From Garcia nutans (taxonomy: Eukaryota > Streptophyta > Magnoliopsida > Malpighiales > Euphorbiaceae): DNA of 64,000 nucleotides. Below the pieces are notes generated by a model. The model searched no databases. It had not been told where the DNA came from and was given only the letters and a program-made list of their open reading frames with translations. The position numbers were made by a program, and so were the translations under genes. Shown here one piece after another: positions 34,552 to 44,775 of this stretch (positions are counted from its first letter, which is position 1; each line of letters opens with the position of its first letter). The stretch lies in the NCBI GenBank assembly GCA_947685225.1, contig CANTUV010000072.1, forward strand, positions 9,238,001-9,302,000. Reading direction: 5' to 3'.

Positions 34552-34912
34552 CAGTCTCGGGTCCAAGTACCCAATCTCGGGTCCAAGTACCCAAATCAAA
34601 TTCAATTTTGGGTCCAATAACCAAAATCAAATTCATTCTCGGGTCCAAGTACCCCAATCAAATCAATCTCGGGTCCAAGTACCCAATCTCGGGTCCAAGT
34701 ACCCAAATCAAATCAATCTCGGGTCCAAGTACCCAAATCAAATTCAATCTCGGGTTCAAATACCCAAATCAAATTTAATCTCGGGTCCAAGTACACAATT
34801 TTGGGTCCAAGTACCTAATCCCGGGTCCAAGTACCCAAATTCAATCTAGTCTCCGGTTCAAGTACCCAAATCAAGTTCAGCCTCGGGTCCAAGTACCCAA
34901 ATCAAATTCAAG
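34552..34912 (+). repeat. Minisatellite array 3 of element D
   Basis: Roughly a dozen variable-length units containing CTCGGGTCCAAGTACCC and an AT-rich spacer (AAATCAAATTCAA). One or two units of the same motif occur in A (1-75) and B (10232-10255), so this array expanded in D. Confidence 0.88.
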
Positions 34913-34979
34913 TAACCATCTCATCAAAATTAAGTCTTATTACTTTTCACTCTCTTTTGCCATAGTCTCAGATCATTCA

Positions 34980-34993
34980 AGCAGGGGGCAAAC
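34980..34993 (+). other. Polypurine tract of element D
   Basis: AGCAGGGGGCAAAC directly before TGTAGACCC. Defines the 3' LTR start. Confidence 0.82.
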
Positions 34994-35520
34994 TGTAGAC
35001 CCTTAAGTGTTGACCCATTCAAATCCGATAGTCTAAAATAATTTTTTGTGGTATTTTATTTATTTTAATAATATTTTAATTACTAATATTATTTCATAGT
35101 TATTTTTAATAAAAATAAAAAAATAAAAAAAATCGGACGGATCGGCTAGCATCGCGCGGCAGCCCAATTCGCCGCAGAAATAATCTGGGGGCAAATTGGG
35201 ACACCAATTTCGCAGCCAAAGGCATTTGGGGGCAAATTGGGCTGTCTCATTTCACCGCAGATTGCTGCCAGCACAGCCCACGAGCCCGACATCTCGCGCG
35301 CTGCTGATTTTTTGACCAAAACTTTTTTTGACCTAGTCTGGCCCAATATATGTTAATTAGTCCAAAATAATTTTTGTGTGGTCCAATATATTTTAATTAG
35401 TCTAAAATAAATATTGTGTTATCTTAATTAAACTATATTTGTTTTAGTATTTACTTTTTAATAAATAAATAAATAAATAAAAATCGGCGACGAAAAAATT
35501 CATCGCTGAAAAGTTGGGAA

Positions 35521-35583
35521 GAAATGGCCTAGGGCCATTTCGCTCGCAGTCGTTTCCTGCAGGCGAAATGGCTTTGCCATTTC
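35521..35583 (+). promoter_or_regulatory. Palindromic U3 block in the 3' LTR of D
   Basis: GAAATGGCC/GGCCATTTC around TAG (35521-35541), then GAAATGGC/GCCATTTC around TTT (35565-35583), both perfect. They lie upstream of the TATA box at 35814. Confidence 0.55.
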
Positions 35584-37116
35584 ACTCGTATAAAATTTTT
35601 ACTGGCGAAAGGGGCCACAGGTAATTTTGCTCCCGCAGCCCACATGTTCCCGCAGCAACTTTTTCGCTAGTGAAATTTTTTCGCAGCAGTTTTTTTCTCC
35701 AGCGAAATTTTTTTGACGTAATTTTTTTGAAATTAAATTCAATTTGGTTTTTGTTTTCTTTACTTAATTAATGTTAGATTCAGTAAGAAACTAAGATTAA
35801 TCATAAAAATCTTCTATAAATAAGGACTAAAAACAACACAGAAGGAGGGGGGGAAAATTTTAGAGGAAAAACTTTGTACCGAGGAATCAAGAAAATTAGG
35901 AGATTAACGATCGTACTTTTGATAGAGCAAACAAGCAATTTAATCCATCAAAGGCAACCATCTTGCCTTTGTTCTTGTTCATCCAAGAAGTAATTTTTGG
36001 TGAAACCAACAAACGAAGGTATGAATATCAAATCTGTTTTCTTTATAGTAGCTTGAATCATTAAACTCTTTCTTTTGATTCTAAAAATTTTAGAACCCTA
36101 ATTTACTTTTTCTAAACCTTATAACCTTAAATCGTCTCCTCTATTTTCAAAAACCCTAAATTACTTTTTTTGTTTCTTCAAAATATCAAAACCCTAATCT
36201 ACTTTCCAACTTTCCAAAACCTTAAATCATTCTTAAACCCTAAAAATCATCCTTCTGTTTCCCTAAAACCTCAAAAAACCTAATCTATTCCTTTTGTCCC
36301 CAAAAACCTTAAATTGTATCTTCTATTTCTATAAACCTTAAATCATTTTGTTTATTTCCAAAAAATCATAAAAAATATCTTTTCTGTTTCTGTAAACCTT
36401 AAATCATTTTTGTTTATTTCCAAGAAACACCATAAAACTCTAAAGTGGTTTTCTTCTAATTCTTTTCCAAAATTCCAAATGTTTTGTTAAATATCCAAAC
36501 TCAAACTCACTTTATAGCTTCTAAAAATCACATAAAGCTTTATAAAACTATAAATTGTTTTCTCAAACTCTAAAATCAAATACATTCTCTGAAACACTAA
36601 AAACCCTAATTCAACTTTCAAAACCAAGACAACAACCCCAAATTAGCTAACCTTAAACCCTAGTTTTCCTAAGCCCTAACCCTTTAATCTTTAAACCTTA
36701 AAACCTTATAAACCCAAATATTAAAATTCAAACAGTAAGCCTAAAAACAATAATTTAGTAGCTAATAATCATAAACCTAATGTTTTAAAGTATCCAAACT
36801 CTAATTTCATGATTTCACTCCTCAAACACTAATTTGGTTAATCAAAGAACTTTATTAATCCCTTAAATCATAAAACCTTAATCCATTTTAATTCCCTTAA
36901 AACTTACAGCAGCTTAAACCAATAAATTCTAAAACCCTAAACATTAAATAAAGAATCTTAAATAAAATAGTAGCCTTAATTTGTATTTTTTTTACTTGCT
37001 TTATTCTTAGATTTGATTGTGTAGTTCATATATGCTTTGATTTATTTATATGCTTTAATTTATTTAAGTTCAATGCTTGGTTTATTTAGTTTATCATGGA
37101 TGGATGTTTACGTTCT

Positions 37117-37121
37117 ATTGA
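37117..37121. repeat. Target-site duplication of I, left copy
   Basis: attga, matching 47585-47589. The uninterrupted sequence is preserved at about 28645 in the other LTR of D, which confirms the insertion site. Confidence 0.93.
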
Positions 37122-37467
37122 TGTAATATCCTCATGTATGCCCTAGAAGTCTTGGTTATGTTGTGTTATTGTTGATGTTGTTGTTATATATTGGATTGAA
37201 TATATGTGTTAAATTGTAAGAGAAAAGAAATGGGAAGAGAATGTATATGTATATGTGTTTTGGAGAAGAAATTTAGGGTTTAGAGACAAATGTATATGTT
37301 GTGTATATGATGATATATATAACATATAGATTGGTCAAATATAGAGTCAATGCAAGAAGATATTTTTGTGGAATGTGCAATTACATATAAGGGCTTAGAT
37401 GAGACAAAAGGTTAGTTAAATGGTGAAGGGTGTTTTAGTAATTGCAAGGCTAAAAACACTTGATGGA

Positions 37468-37473
37468 TATAAG
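37468..37473 (+). promoter_or_regulatory. TATA box in LTR I
   Basis: TATAAG within GGATATAAGAAGCC, about 345 bp into the LTR and upstream of a pyrimidine-rich likely start region near 37495. Confidence 0.5.
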
Positions 37474-38942
37474 AAGCCAAATTTGACTTTGCTCTTCATA
37501 TTTTCTTCTTCTCTTCATGTGTGGCCGGATTCTCCATAGACAAAGAGAGAAAGAGAGGTGATCTTGAGGTTTGAAGCAAATTGAAGAAGGAATCAAGGGT
37601 GTTGGTTAGAGATTTGTGGAATTCTTCATTTAAGGTAAGTTTTCTCTTGATTTCTCTTGTTCTATTTGGAATTTTGTTTGAGTTTGATGGAGTGTGTTTG
37701 TGTATGGTGTGTGTAAAAGTGTTGAAATGGAATTAAAGATAAGAAATGGAAAAGTGTGATGGAAGAGTAAGAGTTGTGTTTAGTGAATTTTTTTCTGTTT
37801 TACAATTAGTAAAGGCTGTGACTTGTATGATTTTTAATTAATTATAGAAAAATGTTCTTGAAGTGAATTTTTGATATGTTGTGCCTCTATGAGTCTAGAA
37901 TGACTGAAAAATATGTTGATTCGATTTTGGAATGGTTATGAGTTTAGAAAGATTATTTTTATTAGACCTGTTCCAGCAGGTACCTTAACTGAGACAGCTA
38001 TATTTCGGGATTTTTAATAAAATGTAGAAAAATCATATCCAATTGAATTTTGGATATGTTGTTTCTTAGTGAGTCTAGTATTTGAGAAAAATAATTTGGA
38101 ACTACGTTGATTGAATTTGATTTATGGAATTCACAAAGTTCAGAACTGCTGCCAGGATGCAGGGCAATTAGGGCAGTCTGGTTAGGTGAACTATTTGACC
38201 AAGCTTTTGTGTTCAGTTTGATCTGAAATTTTAAAGGAATGATTTTAATATACAAAACTAAATTCTGTAAAAATTTTAGAATTTTTAGTCAAGTAGATTA
38301 TTTTATACAATTTTTCAAAATAAGGATAAAATGGAGTCTAAAACCAGAATGTACTATTCATATGGTCATTTTGCTAATATTCCTTTTGGATTAGATTGTG
38401 AAGAGGTTGAATTGCCCTAACCGTGTCCCTCAAGTGGCTGCCCGTGTCCCTCAATTGTGTGGGTTAGGGTTTTAATTCTTTGTTCTTCTTGCATTGCTTT
38501 GGTTCTCCAAAGGTAGGTTGGTCCTTAAACCTAACCCTAAACACTTTAAACACACTTGAATCAATGAATGATATAATCAAATGCATGTGTAAGGTCCTAA
38601 AACTATGAATCATATCAATTGTTCTTTGCCCTAATTGCATTGTTGAGATTGAACAATGTTATGTTATGTATTGTGAATGGTAATGTGTTTCATGAGTAAT
38701 ATACATTGAAATTGAAATGTATATCAAAGATGCAATGATAATTTAAATAAGACATGATATGAGACAATGCCATTGTGATTGGCTATGATGATGATATTGA
38801 AAGAAAGAAGGCATGTTTGCCTAAATGTGATGAGAATTTGAGAATGAAAATGGTAACTATATAATAAATGAATTGTTTGTTTAATATGTTATTCAGTTTC
38901 AGAGTTCTGGATTTGGGTGGCATGCCTAAGAAATGATGAAAG

Positions 38943-39120
38943 GTAACAGTCTTGCCGGGTTGAGGATCTCCTCATATGTGTTGAGTTGATGGTCCAAGAG
39001 ACTGGGTCTGTTACACTATGAGAATTGTGAATATGAGATATATGATTTGTAACAGTCTTGCCGGGTTGAGGATCTCCTCATATGTGTTGAGTTGATGGTC
39101 CAAGAGACTGGGTCTGTTAC
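38943..39120 (+). repeat. Tandem pair of 72-bp foldback units in LTR I
   Basis: Units 38943-39014 and 39049-39120, each framed by GTAACAG and CTGTTAC and containing GAGGATCTCCTC. Both units are identical here. The 3' LTR copies (46619-46690, 46725-46796) differ by one base. Confidence 0.85.
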
Positions 39121-39479
39121 ACTATCCATGGATAGAGATATATGTATATACATTGCCTACGGGCGTGATTATTGTGACTATGAACCAAAGCAGTAACTCT
39201 GAACTCTGAATATCGTATTAAATACTTGTTGGGCCCATAGGTGTCAAGGTTATATGAATGTCTTAAATAATGTTATGAGTTGATGAAATGAGATGTTGTT
39301 TATTGAGTATGATTGATTAATGTTGAATGTGGAAAGATGTTGAAATGTGGTATGCTCATATGACTATGATTTGTGAAATGCATAATTATGTGGTTAACTT
39401 TATATTTATGATGTTGATCTTATCAATAACATATGTGACATTGCATTACATTAAAGCATACCATTAGTATGTTTTATCT

Positions 39480-39521
39480 TACTAAGCCGTTGGCTTAGCG
39501 CGATAGTATTTAATCGCGCAG
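39480..39521 (+). other. Twin hairpins near the end of LTR I
   Basis: TAAGCC/GGCTTA around GTT, then GCGCGAT/ATCGCGC around an 8-base loop, ending in CAG/GT. Both are perfect and both recur in the 3' LTR (about 47156-47197). Confidence 0.65.
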
Positions 39522-39915
39522 GTAATAGAGTGGATAGAGTTGAACCTGAGAGTTCATCAAGACCAAGTGAGAGTAGACCTTGAAGAATCCATTTTGGAAG
39601 CTTAAAGATCAGAGCAGACTTGCCAATCATGTATATTTCTTTATATTTTGTAAAGAAATGTTTAATATGTAAATATGTACATATTCTATAACTTCCGCTG
39701 TGTAATATTTAAATGTATATATATATAACTAATATGTTTTGTTTTATAAGTAAATGATCTACTTTTCTATAATGTATAATGATAAGGGTATTGTATCAAG
39801 TTTAAAGTGTTTTGAATGTTAAGAAAACCGTAGCATCCCTATGTTTGATGCACTTATGCTACATTGTTGTAGTTGTAGTGTGTGGGCATTGGATATGGGG
39901 GTGTTACAATTGTTT

Positions 39916-39928
39916 TGGTATTAGAGCC
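39916..39928 (+). other. Primer binding site of element I
   Basis: TGGTATTAGAGCC, the initiator-tRNA-Met type PBS (usually TGGTATCAGAGCC) with one change, seven bases after the LTR. Confidence 0.85.
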
Positions 39929-40076
39929 TAGGTTTGAGATTCTCAACCTAGGTAAAATGTAATAAAAAGACTATTTTGACTTTAAAAGTGGTTTTTGAAT
40001 AATATACATGTTTGGGATTGGCAACCTCTGATCTTTAATAAGATGTAGTATGTTGTGTTTGCAGATTTAGGTTGTG

Positions 40077-41323
40077 ATGGATTCTCACTCACGTCAGTCG
40101 ATTGAGGGTAGTGCCGAGAGTATCGCTCCTGCTGAGGGAGCTAGAGTTGATAGTGTTGAGGAGGCACCTGCTTCGGTGTCGGGTAGACCAGCTGGAGAGG
40201 AGGTTCCGCCAGCCTGGTTTAGACATATGATGGAAGTTATGAGACAAGCACCAGTGCAACCAGTGCCACCACCCCCTCAGCCTTTGGTATCTGTAAGGCA
40301 CTATGATAAACTAAGGAAGTATGGAGCGGAGGATTTCCTTGGTACTACTGACCCAGCTGTAGCAGAACAGTGGCTTGACAAAGTACAGAGGATCTTTATT
40401 CAGTTACAAGCCACCCCTGAGGAAAAATTTGACTATGCAAGATCTTTGCTACAGAAGGACGCCTACGATTGGTGGAAGACAGTGCCACATTCTATGGATG
40501 ATCCTCCAACACTGTCTTACACTGATTTTCTAAGGGAATTTGAGTTGAAGTATACTCCTAGGGAGTATAAAATGGGAAGAAAAGAGAGTTTCTAGATTTG
40601 AAGCAAGATCATCGGACCGTAACTGAGTATGAAGTTGATTTTATTCGACTGAGTCAGTATGCTGGGGGTATCATTGCTGATGAGATTGATAGATGCAGGA
40701 GGTTTGAGGAGGGATTGAGGCCCTCTATCATGTGCTTAGTGGCTGGATCTAGATATCAGGATTTCTCACAGCTTGTGGCAGCAGCTCGAAGTGTAGAGCG
40801 AGCTCAAGTTATTGCAGCTGCTTCAGAGGAAGAGGTTAGGGTTAGGAGGCCCCAGTTTGAGGCAGGGTCTTCTTCTGTTAAAAGAGGTAAAGGAAGCTTT
40901 GTTCCTAGAGTTAGTAGGAGTCAGAGGTTAGCTGGTAGGTCAGTGCAGTTCCAGAGACAGAGATTTAGACCTGCAGCTTCAGTAGCGAGTGCTCCTACTC
41001 CTGGAGTTCAGAGATCCACCTTACCTGTGTGTAACCAGTGTGGTGGAAGACATGGGGGCATTTGTTGGAGGCATAGTAGATCAGGGGTATGCTTCAGGTG
41101 TGGATCACCTGACCACTTTGTGAGAGACTTTCCTGAGAGGCAGGAGCAGATGCCAGTTGATTCTGCTGCTTCTCGAGCTAGTGTGAGGGGAGGCAGAGGA
41201 GGCAGAGGATGCAGAGGTGCCAGCCGAGGAGGTAGACCAGGGTTCAGTTCTAGAGGAGGTGCTACATCCAGGGAGGGTAGACCAGAGGAGGTTGGATCTT
41301 CCCAGAGGATGTATGTTATGTAG
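40077..41323 (+). pseudogene. gag: gag of element I: frameshift, stop and broken zinc knuckle
   Basis: Capsid/nucleocapsid of a Tekay/Del chromovirus. ATG at 40077; the first frame runs to a TAG at 40593-40595 after FELKYTPREYKMGRKESF. The normal continuation (DLKQDHRTVTEYEVDFIRLS) is in another frame from about 40580-40600, so there is one frameshift in a short purine run. The second part holds FEEGLRPSIMCLVAGSRYQD and a Cys-rich tail. The classical knuckle CFRCGSPDHFVRDFP has Phe where the last Cys should be, so zinc binding should be lost. The frame ends at TAG 41321-41323, in frame with pol. The region just upstream, TGTGTTTGCAG at 40054-40064, looks like a splice acceptor. Confidence 0.9.
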
Positions 41324-44300
41324 AGGCAGCCAGATGCATCGGCAGTCATAGCTGGTACTTTTTCTTTATTTGATATTTCAGTACTTGCTTTGATTGATCC
41401 GGGTTCCACACATTCATATGTTAGTGTATCTGTTTTGCCTGTATCTGATTTGCAAGCTGAGTCCCTAGGATTTGATGTGTTGGTGACAAATCCGTTAGGG
41501 CATAGTGTGGTTGTAAGTAAGGTGCATCGAGATAGTGCAGTAGTGGTGCAGGGTGAGGAGTTCTTAGGGGATTTGATTGAGATGCCATTTAAGGAATATG
41601 ATGTGATCTTAGGTATGGATTGGCTATCTCGACATGGAGCTATGGTGGATTGTAAAAAGAAAATTGTTTCTTTGAGAACGGATGATGGTAGAGAGGTGAT
41701 AGTATTTAATGAGCAGGAACAGCTAGCCTCCTTATTTGTTTCAGCTGTTGCAGCCAGGAGGTTGATTAGAAAGGGGTGTGAAGCCTATCTTGCTCATGTG
41801 GTGGATACTAGAGTGAAGGGTTCCCCTATTGATAGCATTGCCACAGTTGCTGAGTTCCCGGATGTGTTTCCAGAGGAGTTGCCAGGGTTGCCTCCTGAGA
41901 GAGAGGTGGAGTTCGGTATTGAATTGTTGCCTGGTACCACTCCTATCTCTATTAATCCTTATAGAATGGCACCAGCAGAATTGAGGGAGTTGAAAGTGCA
42001 ATTACAGGAGTTGTTGGATAAAGGATTCATTCGCCCCAGTGTTTCTCCTTGGGGAGCTCCTGTGCTATTTGTGAAAAAGAAAGATGGTACTATGAGGTTG
42101 TGTATCGATTATAGGCAATTGAACAAGGTGACTATTAAAAATAAATATCCTTTGCCTAGAATTGATGACCTCTTTGATCAATTGAAGGGTGCAGCTGTAT
42201 TTTCTAAAATTGATTTGAGATCTGGGTACCATCAGCTGAGAGTCAGAGCTGAGGATGTTCCGAAGACCGCCTTTCGGACCAGGTATGGGCATTATGAATT
42301 TCTAGTTATGCCTTTTGGTCTAACGAATGCACCTGCAGCTTTTATGGATTTGATGAATAGGGTGTTTAGGCCCTATTTGGATCAGTTTGTAGTGGTCTTC
42401 ATTGATGATATACTGGTGTATTCGCGGAATGAAGAGGAACATGATATGCATCTGCGGATTGTGTTGCAGATTTTGAGAAAGAAGCAGTTATTTGCCAAAT
42501 TGTCGAAGTGTGAGTTCTGGTTGGATCAAGTTGCTTTTCTCGGACATATAGTTTCAGCAGAGGGTATTAGAGTTGATCCGAGCAAAGTTGAAGCTATATT
42601 GAATTGGAGTCCACCCAAGTCTGTGACAGAGATTAGAAGTTTTCTGGGTTTGGCAGGCTATTACAGACGATTTGTGAAAGGGTTTTCTTTAATAGCTACT
42701 CCACTCACTAGATTGCTTCGTAAGGGAGTGAGATTTGTGTGGACGGATCAGTGTCAGGCTAGCTTTGAGCAGTTGAGAGATATGTTGACTCAAGCGCCTG
42801 TTCTTACTTTACCTGTGGAAGGCAAACCATATGTGATCTACAGTGATGCTTCACATAGAGGTTTGGGGTGTGTATTGATGCAGGAAGGTAAAGTTATAGC
42901 TTATACATCTAGGCAGTTGAAACCGCATGAGCTTAACTATCCGACCCATGATTTGGAATTGGCTGCCATTGTGTTTGCATTAAAGATTTGGCGCCACTAT
43001 CTGTTTGGGGAGAAATGTTTCATCTACACTGATCACAAGAGTTTAAAGTATTTGGGTGTCCAGAAAGAACTCAATCTTCGTCAGAGGAGATGGTTAGAAT
43101 TGATTAAAGACTACGACTGCTTGATTGACTATCATCCAGGTAAAGCAAATGTTGTTGTTGATGCCTTGAGTCGGAAGTCTTTAGCTGGTTTAACAGTTTA
43201 CTCGCTCTCGTTGCTTGTTGAGTTGAGAGCATTGCATGCCAGTTTTGTACCTTGTGTTGATGGTGCATTATTGGCACAGTTGCAATTGAAGCCGATTTTG
43301 TTAGATCAGATCAAAGAAGCTCAGTTGGCCGATAAGAAGATTCAGAAGATTATTTCAAATTGTAAGAATGGGAAGACAAGAGATTTTGTTGTGAAAGACG
43401 ATGGGAGTCTCTGGTTTAAAAACCGATTGTGTGTACCCGATGATGCTGAATTGAAAAGAGTCATTTTAGAAGAAGCACATCAGTCAGTGTTTGCTATGCA
43501 TCCGGGTAATACGAAGATGTATCATGATTTGAGACAGCATTATTGGTGGATTGGTTTGAAGAGAGACATTGCAGATTTTGTGTCGAAATGTCTCACTTGT
43601 CAGAAGGTTAAAGCAGAGCATCAAGTTCCAACCGGGTTGCTTCAACCATTGTCAGTACCAGAATGGAAGTGGGAAAGAGTGACAATGGATTTTGTGTCTG
43701 GTTTGCCATTGACACAAAAGAAGCATGATGCTATATGGGTGATTGTGGATAGATTGACTAAAACAGCTCATTTCCTTCCGGTGCGGATGGATTACTCTTT
43801 GGAGAGGTTGGCTGAGCTGTATATCCATGAGATTGTGAAACTGCATGGTGTTCCAACTTCTTTAGTGTCTGATCGAGATCCCAGGTTTACTTCCAGATTT
43901 TGGAAGAGTTTGCATAGTGCTTTAGGTTCTCGACTGCACTTCAGCACTGCTTTTCATCCACAGACGGATGGACAGTCAGAGAGGGTGATACAGATTCTTG
44001 AAGACATGTTGAGAAGCTGTGTCATTGATTTCACTAGAAGTTGGGATAGATTTTTACCTCTTGTGGAGTTTGCATACAACAACAGTCACCAATCCAGCAT
44101 TGGTATGGCACCGTTTGAAGCATTGTATGGCAGACGGTGTAGGACACCTCTTTGTTGGAATGAGCTTGGAGATAATAAGTTGATTGGTCCTGATTTGATT
44201 CAAGAAACTGAAGAAAAAGTAAAGTTGATTCGAGACAGGTTAAAAGCAGCTTCAGACCGACAGAAATCTTATGCAGATCTGAAAAGGAGAGATATAGAGT

Positions 44301-44728
44301 TTAATGTTGGAGATAAGGTATTTCTGAAAGTGTCTCCTTGGAAGAAGATTTTGAGGTTCGGTCGGAAAGGAAAATTGAGTCCTCGTTTCATTGGGCCGTA
44401 TAAAGTGTTAGAAAGAGTTGGACCAGTTGCGTATCGACTTGCTTTGCCACCTGAGTTGGATCGTATTCATAATGTATTCCATGTTTCTATGTTGAGGAGG
44501 TACAGGTCGGATCCATCTCATGTGTTGCCATTTGAATCTATTGAAGTGAGCCCAAACTTGACATTTGAAGAGGAACCAGTTGCTATCTTGGCACGAGAAG
44601 TGAAAGAGTTGAGGAACAAGAGTGTGCCATTGGTGAAAGTTCTATGGAAGAATCATGCAAAAGAAGAAGCGACTTGGGAGAGTGAACAATCCATGCGAGA
44701 GCAATATCCGCAGTTGTTTCAGTTTTGA
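41324..44728 (+). CDS. pol: pol of element I: protease, RT, RNase H, integrase, chromodomain
   Basis: Open for 1134 codons after the gag TAG, with no stop. Order of domains: aspartic protease with DPGSTHSYVS (41396 on); reverse transcriptase with LDKGFIRPSVSPWGAPVLFV and the catalytic FIDD at 42398-42409; RNase H starting at YSDASHRG (42839 on) with its TDHKSLKYL block; integrase with an N-terminal zinc region (HPGNTKMYHDL...CLTCQK) and D at 43688, D at 43871 and E at 43979, the last two with the usual 35-residue spacing; a GPY-type block FIGPYKVLERVGPVAYRL; and a C-terminal chromodomain (about 44555-44720, VPLVKVLWKNHAKEEATWE). The chromodomain and order mark it as a chromovirus, most like Tekay/Del. 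All catalytic residues I checked are present. Translation would normally begin in gag, which is broken, so this copy is probably not productive alone. Confidence 0.93.
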   Translation, partial: RQPDASAVIAGTFSLFDISVLALIDPGSTHSYVSVSVLPVSDLQAESLGFDVLVTNPLGHSVVVSKVHRDSAVVVQGEEFLGDLIEMPFKEYDVILGMDWLSRHGAMVDCKKKIVSLRTDDGREVIVFNEQEQLASLFVSAVAARRLIRKGCEAYLAHVVDTRVKGSPIDSIATVAEFPDVFPEELPGLPPEREVEFGIELLPGTTPISINPYRMAPAELRELKVQLQELLDKGFIRPSVSPWGAPVLFVKKKDGTMRLCIDYRQLNKVTIKNKYPLPRIDDLFDQLKGAAVFSKIDLRSGYHQLRVRAEDVPKTAFRTRYGHYEFLVMPFGLTNAPAAFMDLMNRVFRPYLDQFVVVFIDDILVYSRNEEEHDMHLRIVLQILRKKQLFAKLSKCEFWLDQVAFLGHIVSAEGIRVDPSKVEAILNWSPPKSVTEIRSFLGLAGYYRRFVKGFSLIATPLTRLLRKGVRFVWTDQCQASFEQLRDMLTQAPVLTLPVEGKPYVIYSDASHRGLGCVLMQEGKVIAYTSRQLKPHELNYPTHDLELAAIVFALKIWRHYLFGEKCFIYTDHKSLKYLGVQKELNLRQRRWLELIKDYDCLIDYHPGKANVVVDALSRKSLAGLTVYSLSLLVELRALHASFVPCVDGALLAQLQLKPILLDQIKEAQLADKKIQKIISNCKNGKTRDFVVKDDGSLWFKNRLCVPDDAELKRVILEEAHQSVFAMHPGNTKMYHDLRQHYWWIGLKRDIADFVSKCLTCQKVKAEHQVPTGLLQPLSVPEWKWERVTMDFVSGLPLTQKKHDAIWVIVDRLTKTAHFLPVRMDYSLERLAELYIHEIVKLHGVPTSLVSDRDPRFTSRFWKSLHSALGSRLHFSTAFHPQTDGQSERVIQILEDMLRSCVIDFTRSWDRFLPLVEFAYNNSHQSSIGMAPFEALYGRRCRTPLCWNELGDNKLIGPDLIQETEEKVKLIRDRLKAASDRQKSYADLKRRDIEFNVGDKVFLKVSPWKKILRFGRKGKLSPRFIGPYKVLERVGPVAYRLALPPELDRIHNVFHVSMLRRYRSDPSHVLPFESIEVSPNLTFEEEPVAILAREVKELRNKSVPLVKVLWKNHAKEEATWESEQSMREQYPQLFQF

Positions 44729-44763
44729 TATCAGGTAATTTCGAGGATGAAATTTTCTTTTTA

Positions 44764-44775
44764 GAGGGGGAGAAT
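44764..44775 (+). other. Polypurine tract of element I
   Basis: GAGGGGGAGAAT directly before the 3' LTR start TGTAATATCC. Confidence 0.85.

Larger units (their letters stand above)
34994..37121 (+). repeat. 3' LTR of element D, left part
   Basis: Begins TGTAGACCC and is interrupted by element I at 37121. The first ~340 bp seem to be a partial duplication: an AT-rich segment plus a GC-rich GCAGCCCAATTCGCCGC-type block (35125-35320) is followed by a second AT-rich segment and a second GC-rich block (35480-35720) that matches LTR A. Perfect palindromes lie at 35521-35541 and 35565-35583. TATA box CTATAAATAA at 35814-35823. The leader is telobox-rich at 36090-36960. Confidence 0.82.
37122..39908 (+). 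repeat. 5' LTR of element I (2787 bp)
   Basis: TGTAATATCC...GGGTGTTACA. TATA box at 37468-37473, a strong splice-donor-like AAG/GTAAGT at 37632-37640, a 106-bp tandem duplication around 38943-39120, and twin hairpins at 39480-39521. Confidence 0.95.

Noticed and set aside
34552..34912. CRISPR-like array
   Set aside because: Units are tandem, variable and without unique spacers of constant length; the setting is a plant retrotransposon.
40074..40595. Programmed frameshift in the gag of element I
   Set aside because: The shift lies mid-capsid in a purine run, not at a gag/pol border, and chromovirus gag is normally one frame; a simple mutation is more likely.
41321..41323. Programmed stop readthrough between gag and pol of I
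   Set aside because: Position is suggestive, but with the other gag lesions and a likely C-to-T origin I treat it as a mutation; I found no conserved readthrough context.
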